Positions 1-9,181 are shown, counted from the stretch's first letter. The stretch is DNA of 64,000 nucleotides from Acidobacteriaceae bacterium (GCA_003151335.1 PLXE01000047.1:1-64000), one strand, 5' to 3'. A program made the numbers and translations. Notes: generated by a model not told the origin, from the letters alone.

Positions 1-9
1 AACAGACAC

Positions 10-84
10 TCCTCAGTAGCTCAATGGCAGAGCATCCGGCTGTTAACCGGAGGGTTGTAGGTTCGAGGCCTACCTGAGGAGCCA
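10..84 (+). tRNA. tRNA-Asn (anticodon GTT), CCA encoded
   Basis: The 7-bp acceptor stem TCCTCAG/CTGAGGA pairs perfectly. The anticodon stem TCCGG/CCGGA encloses the loop CTGTTAA with anticodon GTT, and the T arm GTAGG/CCTAC encloses TTCGAGG. A discriminator G is followed by an encoded CCA. This is a complete asparagine tRNA. The asparaginyl-tRNA synthetase gene lies about 36 kb downstream in the same window. Confidence 0.96.
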
Positions 85-370
85 TTCTTTCAACAACTTA
101 CAAATTCCCAAAGCAAAACTTCACCGCATTTGCAGTAGAAGCGCGCTAAATCCTGTGCTTGCTTTTCTCTTCTGCCTAAACGGAACGTTCGTTATCCTTG
201 ATATAGGCGGCAGAATCGAGGCCATTGCGTCGGTGAAGCTGTGTGAGAGCGCCGGAGCAATACTAGTCGGCATCGCGTGCGCATCATAGGCGGTGGTTTG
301 ACAAGCGGGAATTCGGGTCAATAACATCTCGAAATCAAGTCTGGCCCCTGCCGACCACTGACGAACTTGT
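85..370. other. intergenic, left edge of accessory block
   Basis: No convincing gene is visible between the tRNA and the protease gene. The stretch contains the left copy of a 23-bp direct repeat (244-266). A short plus-strand frame around 196-290 reads like a remnant, but I cannot assign it to a family. Confidence 0.5.
244..266 (+). repeat. 23-bp direct repeat, left copy
   Basis: The core GAGAGCGCCGGAGCAATA and its flanks are identical over 23 bases to 8139-8161, in the same orientation. The two copies bracket the protease/phospholipase block (371-8002). It is not part of the tRNA 3' end, so it is not a classical tRNA att duplication. It could be an attL-like site or duplicated remnant DNA. 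Confidence 0.75.
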
Positions 371-3300
371 TCACGGCGTTGAACGCTTGCCGGCCTGCTT
401 TACTGCATGCAGCAAGGCAAACGGCTCGCGGGGGAAATAAGCGCCTGAGTCCTGCAACTGTTTCGTATAGTTGAGCTGACGGTCCTGCCGCTCTTTGTTA
501 TCGAGACTCTTCGTGATGCAGTAACGGATGTCGGAGCGCCGCAGATCCGCGACCAGCGTTGCTCCACCCCGGAACGGTAAGGATCTCGAAGGGTCGTCAC
601 CTGGCGCAGTCTCCAGCTGTTGCGTGATCGCAACGATGACCTGCGGCATCGAATCGCCATCCGGTGACACTTTCTGTGCTACCCGAAGACGAACAATCTC
701 GTAGTTCTCTACACTCCCGCTAAATCCAAGTGCGCTGGCTAGCTTGGCTGAGGCCGCCGGATCGTCGAGAATCCTGTCGAGTTTCTCGCGCAAGCCTTGC
801 TTGCATCGTTGTGTCTGCTGAAAAAGCTCTTCGCGGCTGCTGGCATAGCCATTCTGAGCTACAAAATCCGAGAGAAATCGAAACACGGAGCTCAACACGT
901 CCCGGTTGTCGAGCTGCGGAGGCTGCCACAGCAGCGTCTCTACCGAAAGTGTCGGCAGTTTGGGCGGATAGATACCCCACTTGCGGAATGATTCCACGAA
1001 GGCAATGCGATAGTGCCGATCGTCATCGGGAACGATATCGTGGTCGGCTGTGATAATCGCTCTCAGATAGTCTCCGAAGGTAATGTCCACCGGGGGGCAA
1101 TAGTCGAGCGCACGAATGCACATGCGAAGCACGTGTTCCGCCGACTTGCCAGCCTCGATGCATAGGCGATTGATGAGATCAGGATGGAGGGCACCGAGCG
1201 GCAGGACACCGGTGCCCGACGTTGCGATGCGTAGCAGGTCGGCCGTCCGATTGCGATAGATTTCTAGAAATGCGCCATACACCGCGGCAAGCAACACAGC
1301 GCCGCGTGCGTGCGGCTCGGTTAGACCCTGCAGAACTGTCGGCTGAGGGTTGACCTGGTGTGTCGTCGCATCCTTTTCGAAAGCCAGATACGCGCTGCGC
1401 AGCGCGCTGTGTCCTGTTGTCGCTTCACCAAACTGTTTGGCGAGGTTACCCAGCAGACTCTCCATGTAAAGGTCGCCGCGAACCGCCGCCAGTTGATTCC
1501 TGAGAACGTCGGGATTGGAAAACTGCTGGAAAAGCGCAACGATGTCAGCAAAGGCTTCGTGAAAGGCCAGAACATCCGGATTACTGGGTTCTCGGAAACC
1601 CTTGTGCAGTCCATCGAGCAGCGCGTGCGTGACCTCGTGTGCCACGATGTCGTGCGACAGGCAGGTATAAACAATTCCCCCCGGGTATTGTTTGGCTGGA
1701 TCCGGTGCCTGGGCATTGAAGTAGCCGAACAGAACTCCTTTGCGTTCTGGGCTGTAGAACGCATTTTGATCGTTCATGGCATGGGGATTAAGGGTCAGCC
1801 GACGGACAAAATTGCCGTCCTGATCGGCCCACAAGGCCCGCCGGCCCAGCGCCAGTTCAAAATGGCGGATAGTATTCATCGCTACGGTGTAGACCATCTG
1901 CTGATGGAACTTCGCATTTCCTTCTGAAAGAGGCAGACCGTCCTGGGCCAGAGCGGACTTGTCGTTCAAATCCACGGGCTCGTAGGTTGTGGCCCGGTTA
2001 TAGTCGTAGTCGACCACCTCGACGTACTCACCCTTGGGGCCAGGTTCGAGATCGGGTTCCCACGGAATCTGGTAGGTAGCCTGGCTGATACCGACGTTTT
2101 GCAATTCTGTCGCGAGACTCGGATCGAACACGTATCCCCGTAGCTTGCGGAATGCCGGTTGGGGCGAAATGGCAGCCAATGGCAAGCGCACCGGCGCGGG
2201 GCCCGGGACCATCGGCTTTTGCGGCAATGTCGGCGGGCCACCGGGTACAGCGTTACCCGCCTGGCTCGCTTGCAGAAAACTCTTCAGCATCCGCGAAGCC
2301 ATCGGCGATGCGAGCACCGCCTCCACAAATTGCTTGCGTTGCTTCTCGTCAATCTGAGTCGCGGGAACGTGCGGATCCGGAATGATTTCCTGAAGTTCTT
2401 TCGACTGTTGCGATAACTGAACCACCTCGAGTTCCAACATTTCGATGCGTTCGGGTGCGATTCCAGCGATTCCCAATCCAGTAATGACCCGCAGGAATGG
2501 GAAGGTGGCGCTATCGCGCGGCTGCATTGTAAGCGCAGCCTCTTGCGCAGGTGCGATTCCGAGGGCCGCTGCGGCGTTGATCGTGCCGTTGCCGAAGTAT
2601 TGATCGAACTCGCCCGGTGGCGTGTTTCTTCGCGCCGAGTCGAATAATGCCTTCCTGACTGCTTCTACCTTCATCCACGGCTGGCTGTAGTTTCCGATAC
2701 CGGCAAGGTTTTTCTGAATATAGAGAGCTGCGGCGGCCGCGGCCTGTGGCGTTGCTGCCGAAGTTCCTTGGCCGTTCCAACGATAAGCCTTAGGACAGCC
2801 CCATACGGCCCAGGGAATGTTCGGCGTATAAGTTGCGATGGCGGTCGCCATCTTGCTCGCCGGTCCCCAATTGCCCTCCATGACATCCAATGGAAGGTTG
2901 TAGTACGGCTTGCGATCGAACATGGCGCCACATACCGCCGTGACCCGGTTATAACGAGCAGGGTAGACAATGTTGTGCGTGGGTACGCCGGCGAAGTTAT
3001 TCCCGGCTGCCGCGAAGATGCAAATGCCCAGTTCGTAGGCGCGATTGACGATTTCCGTCCATGCGGCCGATGCCAGACCGCCCATGCTCATGGTAACTAC
3101 ATCGCAGGCGAAACCGTCCGGAGTACCGGTGGCTCCTGGAGCGGTGAGGTAGTCCAGTCCGGAGGCGAAGGCACTGGTATAGAAGAGAACTACAGACTTT
3201 GCGATGCGCACCGGAATGACTTCGGCCTCGGGTGCCCCACCCAGGAAGTCCCCCGTGTTTTCATCGTCGTAAGTCAGTCCCTCAAGCTTTGAACCTGCGA

Positions 3301-3976
3301 GTATGCAGATCGTTCCTGTTCCGTGGCCGGGTGACTTTAGCGGTCCTGTAACGAAAGGGTCAGCGGCGCTGCTGGGATTCTCGCCGTTGACGAAGTTGCG
3401 GGCCAAGTCACTGCGCAAGTTCAAGGGCAGCAGCTTGTGAGTGGGATCGTAACCGGTGTCGAGGTGGCCGATGCGCACCCGCCGACTTCCATTCAAATGA
3501 ACCGAATTGCGGGCTGTGCGAAGTCCCGAGCGATCGTCGTCCAAGTGCCAGTCCGGTCTGGCGCCATGAGGGATCGCCGCAGAGTCCATCCACCTTTGTT
3601 CGGTGCAGTCGGCAGCCCCAAACGGCGACACGAACTGTGTCGCAACCTTATCCTCAGGAATCCAACTCTGGGGCCAGTCCGGCTCGGCGTAACTGACACC
3701 GCTGGTAGCAGCCAGACCAAGGGCGGCGGTGAATTGATTGTGACACTCGTCCCACGCCGTGGCGGGATCGATCTCGGAAGAAGTTTCTGCAACAAACCAA
3801 TCCTGCTGACTCGATACTCCCAAAGCGGCTACCCGTTGGTCTGTCGTTATTCGCGCACTAGAGCGCGGAAGTAGAGGTGAGAGACGCACCGCCATGAGTC
3901 CTACCGGCGTCTTCGAGTCGGCAAGCGCATTACCAAGGACTGCGTTCGTTCTGACAAGGAATCGAAAGCCAGACAC
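371..3976 (-). CDS. bifunctional protease: S8 subtilisin domain + HEVTH metallopeptidase domain
   Basis: This 1201-residue protein carries two apparent proteolytic centres. Residues about 165-475 form an S8 domain with Asp173 (HLDTG), His218 (GHGTG), oxyanion Asn326 (AAAGNN) and Ser406 (GQGTSAATP). Residues about 690-950 carry His779-Glu-Val-Thr-His783 and a downstream EAFAD segment (806-810), the arrangement of M4/M36-like gluzincins, where the second Glu is a zinc ligand. A Pro-rich linker (about 575-605) separates the two. No signal peptide is visible. The GTG start is chosen because GGGGGAGG lies 5 bases upstream. It is divergent from the unknown/PLD/S8 gene set. Substrate and location are unknown, and the pairing of two protease classes in one chain is unusual. 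Confidence 0.88.
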   Translation of the reverse strand: MSGFRFLVRTNAVLGNALADSKTPVGLMAVRLSPLLPRSSARITTDQRVAALGVSSQQDWFVAETSSEIDPATAWDECHNQFTAALGLAATSGVSYAEPDWPQSWIPEDKVATQFVSPFGAADCTEQRWMDSAAIPHGARPDWHLDDDRSGLRTARNSVHLNGSRRVRIGHLDTGYDPTHKLLPLNLRSDLARNFVNGENPSSAADPFVTGPLKSPGHGTGTICILAGSKLEGLTYDDENTGDFLGGAPEAEVIPVRIAKSVVLFYTSAFASGLDYLTAPGATGTPDGFACDVVTMSMGGLASAAWTEIVNRAYELGICIFAAAGNNFAGVPTHNIVYPARYNRVTAVCGAMFDRKPYYNLPLDVMEGNWGPASKMATAIATYTPNIPWAVWGCPKAYRWNGQGTSAATPQAAAAAALYIQKNLAGIGNYSQPWMKVEAVRKALFDSARRNTPPGEFDQYFGNGTINAAAALGIAPAQEAALTMQPRDSATFPFLRVITGLGIAGIAPERIEMLELEVVQLSQQSKELQEIIPDPHVPATQIDEKQRKQFVEAVLASPMASRMLKSFLQASQAGNAVPGGPPTLPQKPMVPGPAPVRLPLAAISPQPAFRKLRGYVFDPSLATELQNVGISQATYQIPWEPDLEPGPKGEYVEVVDYDYNRATTYEPVDLNDKSALAQDGLPLSEGNAKFHQQMVYTVAMNTIRHFELALGRRALWADQDGNFVRRLTLNPHAMNDQNAFYSPERKGVLFGYFNAQAPDPAKQYPGGIVYTCLSHDIVAHEVTHALLDGLHKGFREPSNPDVLAFHEAFADIVALFQQFSNPDVLRNQLAAVRGDLYMESLLGNLAKQFGEATTGHSALRSAYLAFEKDATTHQVNPQPTVLQGLTEPHARGAVLLAAVYGAFLEIYRNRTADLLRIATSGTGVLPLGALHPDLINRLCIEAGKSAEHVLRMCIRALDYCPPVDITFGDYLRAIITADHDIVPDDDRHYRIAFVESFRKWGIYPPKLPTLSVETLLWQPPQLDNRDVLSSVFRFLSDFVAQNGYASSREELFQQTQRCKQGLREKLDRILDDPAASAKLASALGFSGSVENYEIVRLRVAQKVSPDGDSMPQVIVAITQQLETAPGDDPSRSLPFRGGATLVADLRRSDIRYCITKSLDNKERQDRQLNYTKQLQDSGAYFPREPFALLHAVKQAGKRSTP

Positions 3977-4170
3977 GGTAACCTCCCCCGAGAGTGTTGG
4001 ACCGCGAGTTTACACCCACGCAGCAGTGCAAGAATCACTAAGAATTAATGACACGAATATACTAAAAGATGCACTATTAGTTGGCGGTTTGGCTTCGGTC
4101 ATAAACTCAATCCGTTTCATTTTGGGAATGTCTACTGAGATGGGTCTCTGCATAAAGAGAGGAAATCGCC
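3977..4170. other. divergent promoter region
   Basis: This AT-richer 194-bp spacer lies between the divergent protease gene and the unknown/PLD/S8 set. It presumably carries both promoters. I do not see a clean -35/-10 pair. Confidence 0.4.
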
Positions 4171-4518
4171 ATGAATAAACTCGAGCAGCTTTTGCCGATC
4201 ATAGATGCCCACTTGCAGGAACTAAAATTACCGGGAGTTCTCTCCATTCGCCCGGGATATAAGTTGCAGAACGACTGGCCCACGAGCCAGCCGGCCATCG
4301 TTGTGATCACATCGAAAGATGCTGGTCCACTTCAACTGCCGCAGCAGGTCGACGGGGTGCCAGTCGATGTGCGTCCGGCTACAGAGGTAGAGCAAGTCCG
4401 TTTTCAGCAGCCGCAGCGGTATGCGATGCTGGCGGCGCAACGGACGGAACTGCGTTCTGACGCCTTTCCGGAGTTCGATCCAGTTGCCGAAGCCGAGGTG
4501 CTGCTGCCCCAGTGGTAA
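4171..4518 (+). CDS. hypothetical protein, 115 aa
   Basis: I do not recognise this family. The protein is soluble, has no signal peptide or membrane segment, and is rich in Gln, Pro and Val. The ATG is preceded by AGAGAGGAAATCGCC, which supplies a GAGG ribosome-binding site. Its TAA stop overlaps the ATG of the phospholipase-D-like gene (TAATG), implying translational coupling. It therefore belongs to the same operon as the PLD-like gene and probably the S8 protease. An immunity, chaperone or propeptide-like role would be speculation. Confidence 0.7.
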   Translation: MNKLEQLLPIIDAHLQELKLPGVLSIRPGYKLQNDWPTSQPAIVVITSKDAGPLQLPQQVDGVPVDVRPATEVEQVRFQQPQRYAMLAAQRTELRSDAFPEFDPVAEAEVLLPQW

Positions 4519-5719
4519 TGGCAGCCAAGCCGCAAATCCCGTACACGGGGCCAGGGATACCCCTGAAGCCGGTCACAGGCACAGTGTCAATACTGTGCCA
4601 TGCCAGCCCGGATGCCGGCTTTCCGAAATTGCGTGAGTTCCTTTTGAAGACGGAGTCCAAGCTCACGATAGGGCTATATGACTTTACGTCGAAGCACATT
4701 CTTGACTCAGTTGAGCAAGCTCTCGCCGGAGCCAAGAAACTTGAGATTACGTTGGATAATCCCGCCTTGAACCCCACGGCAGATCAGAGCGACTCTGACA
4801 CCGTACAGGCGCTCCAGGGTGAGCTGGGCGATTCACTGAGCGCGGCTTGGGCCCTTGTCCGATCCAACAAGGACATCAGCCGGTGGATCTTCCCCAATGC
4901 CTACCATATTAAAGTTGCGGTTCGCGACAGTAAGGTTGTATGGCTCTCCAGCGGCAACTGGAACAACTCCAATCAGCCTGACATCGATCCGATCGACAAC
5001 CCCGGCGTCGACGATCAAAAGACTGCACGTAAGAGTGACCGGGATTGGCACGTCATCATCGAAAACGGAGACCTGGCGCGGAACCTGGAAGCATTCTTGG
5101 CTCACGACTACGATGTCGCGAGTTCCGTGGCCGGCGGTGGGCCGGGGGTACTTGCGGCAGCGCCGGGTGAAGTGATTCCCGCGAGCTTCCAGGTAGAGGC
5201 GCGCGCGCTGTGGCATTTCTTTCCTCCGCAGCCCATCGAGGAAGAGATGACGATCACCCCTCTGCTAACCCGGATCCTGGCGTCTATTCGACCGCCATAC
5301 TGAATTTGCTGAATTCCGCCGAAAAGAAGCTCTACATTCAGTTGCAGTATATTCATCCAGCCAACGATGGGCAGGACGCTGATTTTGCGGCGCTGATCGA
5401 TGCGGTGTCAGCGAAGATTAACGCTGGCAAAGATGTGCGGATCATTCTGAGTCAATACCAGACGAGCAACGGCTGGTTGGAACGGCTTCAGGCTGCGGGC
5501 ATCGCGCTGGAAAACGTGAAGATTCAGAATGGCGTTCACAACGAGGGGTTCGTGGTGGACTCAAAGGTTGTTGCGATTGGTAGTCAGAATTGGTCGGGTG
5601 ATGGCGTACTCCGTAACCGCGATGCATCCGTCATTATCGAGAACGAGCGGGCCGCCAAATACTATGAGCAGATCTTCCTGCACGATTGGGACAACGTTGC
5701 GCGGCAGAGCGTTCGTTGA
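4518..5719 (+). pseudogene. phospholipase D-like protein, interrupted by a frameshift
   Basis: Two consecutive frames encode the two halves of a PLD-superfamily protein. The first (4518-5303) contains a canonical HxK(x)4D motif (HIKVAVRD) followed by a SSGNWN segment. The second, in the -1 frame and continuous to 5719, contains the matching second motif, but as HNEGFVVD, with Glu in place of the catalytic Lys. The frames must join near 5255-5275, where a CCCC run and adjacent bases could have lost one nucleotide. A degraded gene, a sequencing error or programmed slippage are all possible, and no classical slippery heptamer is visible. The start ATG at 4518 overlaps the upstream stop codon. 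PLD proteins hydrolyse phosphodiester bonds in lipids or nucleic acid. The Lys-to-Glu change argues that the second half-site is impaired. Confidence 0.8.
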
Positions 5720-5752
5720 TAGAGTTTTGCGCCTATACGAGAAGGAGGAGCG

Positions 5753-8002
5753 ATGGCAAAGCAGCGGGTAATAGCCTATTTCATGGATGAATCGGAGCGT
5801 AACGCCGCCGAGCAGGTGATGACTTCGGCCCAGGTCACGGATAGCTTCGCGATCGGCGAAATGGATGACGCTCAGGTAACAGAGTTGCGTAAGCAAGGGA
5901 TCATCGTCAATGTTGAGCCTTCCTTCGTGACCCCAGAGGAACCCCCGCCGCCACCCTCTCCGGGGACTGCTGCCTTCGGGTTCGGTCTCACGGCATCCGC
6001 GCAGAAAGCCTTCGATGACGCCGTTCCACAACCCATTGATTTCTACACAGTGCAGTTAGCCGGGCCTCTGATGGAGCCTTGGCGGCAACAACTTGAGGAA
6101 GCTGGAGTGAGGCTCCTGGAACGACAGCGGACTGGCGGATACAAAGCCCGCCTCACTGCTCAGCAAGTTGCTACGCTGAATGGCTTAAGCTTTGTAGAGA
6201 GCGTCAAATGGATAGCTCCTAAGCAATCGGCGCCAACGCAGGTTACCCAGTCAGTGTCTCTTGCTCCGGGAGCACAGCCGGCGGCGGGTCTTCAGATGCT
6301 GACCTTCGATGTCCGGCTCCATCTCCCTGAGGACAACCCCAAAATCGTCCAGTGGCTTCGCGATCACAACATCAGCATTGCGGGCGCAAGCGGCAGAAAG
6401 ATTCGCTTCTTCGCGCTTGAGAACTCGCAAGTTCTCAGCGACCTTGCCTTGCTTCCTGAAGTGGATGTCATTGCCGAATATGTGAAGCCTGTCCTCTACA
6501 ATGACGCGGCTCGGCGTATCTTAGGTGTCGACTCTGGCCAGGGCAATCCAAGTGTGTGTGTGCAGCAGGACGGCAATGCGCAGATCGTTGCCGTTGCGGA
6601 TACGGGCATCGATGACACGCACCCGGATTTTGCGGGCCGAATCGTGGCCAAGGTTGCTCGCGGCCGCGCCAACGATACCAGTGATCCCGCAGGTCATGGT
6701 ACGCACGTGGCCGGTTCGATCTTGGGTGACGGGTCCGCTTCAAACGGTCAGTACAAAGGGATTGCTCCCAAGGCGAACCTGTTCTTTCAATCTCTCCTCG
6801 ACGCCAACGGCGACCTTGGCGGCCTGCCGCTCGACCTCAATGACCTGTTCGACGAGGCCTATCAGGGTGGCGCAAGGATTCACAACAACAGCTGGGGAGC
6901 GAACACGCCATCTCTGTACACCATCAACAGCGAGGAAGTCGACGAATTTGTTCGCAAGAATCCAGACATGCTGATCGTTGTTGCGGCAGGAAACGCGGGC
7001 ACGGCGGCGAATCCGCGGAAAGCCACAACAGGATTTGTCGATTGGCTCTCCATCGGTTCGCCGGCATCCTGCAAGAACGCGTTGACGGTGGGTGCGAGTC
7101 GCAGCGATCGCACGAACGGCCCGCTGAGTGCAACTACTTGGGGTCAAGGCTGGCCAGCAGCGTTTCCGCAGCCTCCGATCTCCAACGAGACTATCTCAGG
7201 CGATCCGAACAGCCTCGCCGCGTTCAGCAGCCGGGGCCCTTGTGACGACCGTCGAATCAAACCGGATGTGGTCGCGCCCGGCACCGAGATTGCCTCCACC
7301 AAGTCGTCTCTCGCTCCGATTGCGAATTTTTGGGGACCAGTACAGATCAACCCTCAGTATGCCTATGACGGCGGAACCAGCATGGCAACACCTCTCGTAT
7401 CGGGGTGTGCGGCTTTGGTGCGTCAGTACTTTGTCGAACAGCGGCAACATCAGCCCAGCGCAGCACTGCTGAAAGCAACCCTGGTCAACAGTACGCAATG
7501 GTTAACCGGTGCAGACTCGACAGCGCCATCGCCAGGCAAGCCCAATTATCACCAGGGGCACGGCCGGATTGATATGCAGATGGCCATACCGAATCCGTGT
7601 CAGCCCGGTCTAGATCTGCAGTTTGTTGATAATTGGCAAGATAAGACGACGTTTTTCACGCGTACCGGCGAACGTAAACGGTATCAGTTTGTGCTTCCCG
7701 CTGGTACGCCGGAACTTCGAATCTGCATGGCCTATACGGACGCGCCCGCCAGGGCACTGCAAAACAACTTAAATCTCATCGTTCAGCACCTGGAAAGCAA
7801 TACTAAGTGGATGGGCAACCAGGATTTGCCGGACGCACTGATTATTCCAGATCCGGACAACAACGTGGAGGCGGTAAAGATTCAGGGCCCAGCCGCAGGG
7901 ACTTATTTTATCCAGGTCTTCGTGGGCAACATGCTCCAGCCCCCCCAGGATTTCGCCCTTGTGGTGACTGGAGTCGGCGTGCCTGTCCTAAACGAAGTTT
8001 AA
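5753..8002 (+). CDS. S8 family serine protease with C-terminal beta-rich domain
   Basis: This 749-residue subtilisin-like protease has Asp283 (VADTGIDD), His315 (GHGTHVAG), Asn414 (AAGNAG) and Ser543 (GTSMATP). Residues 1-250 form a long N-terminal region with two ferredoxin-like inhibitor-type stretches and a Pro-rich linker (62-70), likely a propeptide. Residues about 620-745 resemble the P/jelly-roll domains found after S8 catalytic domains. No signal peptide is seen, so it is either cytoplasmic or exported by another route. The start is fixed by AAGGAGGAGCGATG. It is 33 bp downstream of the PLD-like gene and probably co-transcribed. The catalytic set looks intact. Confidence 0.88.
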   Translation: MAKQRVIAYFMDESERNAAEQVMTSAQVTDSFAIGEMDDAQVTELRKQGIIVNVEPSFVTPEEPPPPPSPGTAAFGFGLTASAQKAFDDAVPQPIDFYTVQLAGPLMEPWRQQLEEAGVRLLERQRTGGYKARLTAQQVATLNGLSFVESVKWIAPKQSAPTQVTQSVSLAPGAQPAAGLQMLTFDVRLHLPEDNPKIVQWLRDHNISIAGASGRKIRFFALENSQVLSDLALLPEVDVIAEYVKPVLYNDAARRILGVDSGQGNPSVCVQQDGNAQIVAVADTGIDDTHPDFAGRIVAKVARGRANDTSDPAGHGTHVAGSILGDGSASNGQYKGIAPKANLFFQSLLDANGDLGGLPLDLNDLFDEAYQGGARIHNNSWGANTPSLYTINSEEVDEFVRKNPDMLIVVAAGNAGTAANPRKATTGFVDWLSIGSPASCKNALTVGASRSDRTNGPLSATTWGQGWPAAFPQPPISNETISGDPNSLAAFSSRGPCDDRRIKPDVVAPGTEIASTKSSLAPIANFWGPVQINPQYAYDGGTSMATPLVSGCAALVRQYFVEQRQHQPSAALLKATLVNSTQWLTGADSTAPSPGKPNYHQGHGRIDMQMAIPNPCQPGLDLQFVDNWQDKTTFFTRTGERKRYQFVLPAGTPELRICMAYTDAPARALQNNLNLIVQHLESNTKWMGNQDLPDALIIPDPDNNVEAVKIQGPAAGTYFIQVFVGNMLQPPQDFALVVTGVGVPVLNEV

Positions 8003-8138
8003 TCGCCCGCCGCGATGAGGTACGTATCCGGTGTTTCGCTTCGAGAGTTTAGTCTTTGGATCTCTCAGCACAGATGGAACGGCGCTAGGTCGAAAAAACC
8101 CCTTGAAGATGAGTGATCACGAACAGGGCAAGTAGGTT

Positions 8139-8161
8139 TGAGAGCGCCGGAGCAATACTAG
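8139..8161 (+). repeat. 23-bp direct repeat, right copy
   Basis: It is identical to 244-266 and in the same orientation. It lies between the S8 protease stop and a transaldolase remnant, about 7.9 kb from the left copy. Confidence 0.75.
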
Positions 8162-8220
8162 GCCGCTTTCCCACATTTCGCTGATCAACGCAGCCTCCGA
8201 GTTCACCAATACCAGCAGCC

Positions 8221-8400
8221 CCGGACAACAGCGCGCGCAGTCGAACCGCGAACAGCCCAATTGATGGTCTGGCCATCAACAAACCCGATTAAGCTCTTGA
8301 TCCGAAGCGTCTCGCTTGGGTCGCCACCGTCCACTAGAATTTTGGTTTCGGTTTGTTTGTTAGCATGCGGTTCACCTCGACAGGCTCTTCTCTACCGTTT
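8221..8400 (-). pseudogene. transaldolase N-terminal remnant
   Basis: One minus-strand frame reads TKILVDGGDPSETLRIKSL followed by a GFVDGQT segment and then IN. This matches the N-terminal strand and first loop of bacterial transaldolase/FSA-type proteins, where GF(L/V)DGQTTNP is typical. Similarity ends just after the DGQT segment and the frame is stopped further on. No in-frame start is seen and no other transaldolase part is present. It looks like about 40-50 surviving codons of a gene truncated at the right edge of the protease block. Confidence 0.6.
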
Positions 8401-8437
8401 GACCCAACCGCCATCTCGCTACTACGGGCGGCGCACT

Positions 8438-9181
8438 TCAGTACCCTGCAAACTCTTCCGTTCGGATGTCGTCCTCGTCAACCCTGGCGCCCACAAGCAT
8501 TTCCCTCATGGCGGTGACCATGGCGGGAGGTCCAGCGGCGTAATAGATGGATCCCTGCAGACTGGGCAGGTGCCTCGACAACATCTCTTTGTTGATGAAA
8601 CCCGTCTCTCCCGTCCATTCCTGCTTAGAAAGTGTCATTTCGGTCATGGTGCAGATCAGCCGGAAATTCGGGTTGCTCTTTTCCAGCATCTGCAGAGCTT
8701 CGAAGAAGGGCGTATCTTCAGGTCGCCGATTGGAGAAGAAGAGATACAACTTGTGCGGGAGTCGGTCGTGATCGGCTTGCCGCACGATGCTGATAAAAGG
8801 CGTGATTCCGATTCCCCCAGCCAGGAACACAGCCGGTTTGGCTGAATTCTTATGTAGCGTGAAGGACCCCATTGGCGAGTCGATCTTTACCTCTGTACCC
8901 AGGGGTATTTTCTTCAGTGAGCGTTTAAACGCCGTGTCGCGCATGCGGGTGGCAAACATCAACTGAGTTTCATATGGAGAGCTGGCGATCGAAAGAGTTC
9001 GCGTGTTCCCCTCAGAGTCAGTTTCCGGAGGACGGGTAAGTGTCACGTCAGCAGACTGCCCCGGTTTGAAATCGAATCGTGATGGCCTCTCGAAATGGAA
9101 GGCCATGGTGCCGTCTGCAACCTCGACACGGCTCACCAACCTGGATGCGTAACCAGCTATCGGAATTTCATTAGCATTCAT
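8438..9181 (-). CDS. FAD/NAD(P)-binding oxidoreductase (ferredoxin-NADP reductase-like)
   Basis: This 247-aa flavoprotein reductase has an N-terminal FAD-binding barrel with RTLSIASSP (the RxxS flavin motif) and a C-terminal NAD(P)-binding domain with the glycine-rich GGIGITPF and a late AAGPPAMV segment. It lacks an appended 2Fe-2S domain, so the electron partner must be separate. The ATG at 9181 is preferred over upstream in-frame codons because GGAGG lies 5 bases before it. It sits downstream of the ECF sigma-factor gene on the same strand (75-bp gap) and may belong to the same transcription unit. A redox-stress role is plausible but not shown. Confidence 0.85.
   Translation of the reverse strand: MNANEIPIAGYASRLVSRVEVADGTMAFHFERPSRFDFKPGQSADVTLTRPPETDSEGNTRTLSIASSPYETQLMFATRMRDTAFKRSLKKIPLGTEVKIDSPMGSFTLHKNSAKPAVFLAGGIGITPFISIVRQADHDRLPHKLYLFFSNRRPEDTPFFEALQMLEKSNPNFRLICTMTEMTLSKQEWTGETGFINKEMLSRHLPSLQGSIYYAAGPPAMVTAMREMLVGARVDEDDIRTEEFAGY

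Larger units (their letters stand above)
8003..8437. other. intergenic with gene remnants
   Basis: No intact gene is present in these 435 bp. The stretch holds the right copy of the 23-bp direct repeat and a minus-strand transaldolase remnant, both listed separately. It appears to be the decayed right border of the accessory block. Confidence 0.6.

Noticed and set aside
10-266. tRNA-Asn 3' end as the attachment site duplicated at 8139
   Set aside because: The duplicated 23-mer is not in the tRNA, and no copy of the tRNA 3' end is found at the right border.
121-327. 68-codon minus-strand frame after tRNA-Asn
   Set aside because: It contains the 23-bp repeat and no start signal or family resemblance.
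5240-5300. Programmed -1 frameshift site in the PLD gene
   Set aside because: No X-XXY-YYZ heptamer or downstream hairpin was found, so it was left as an unexplained frameshift.
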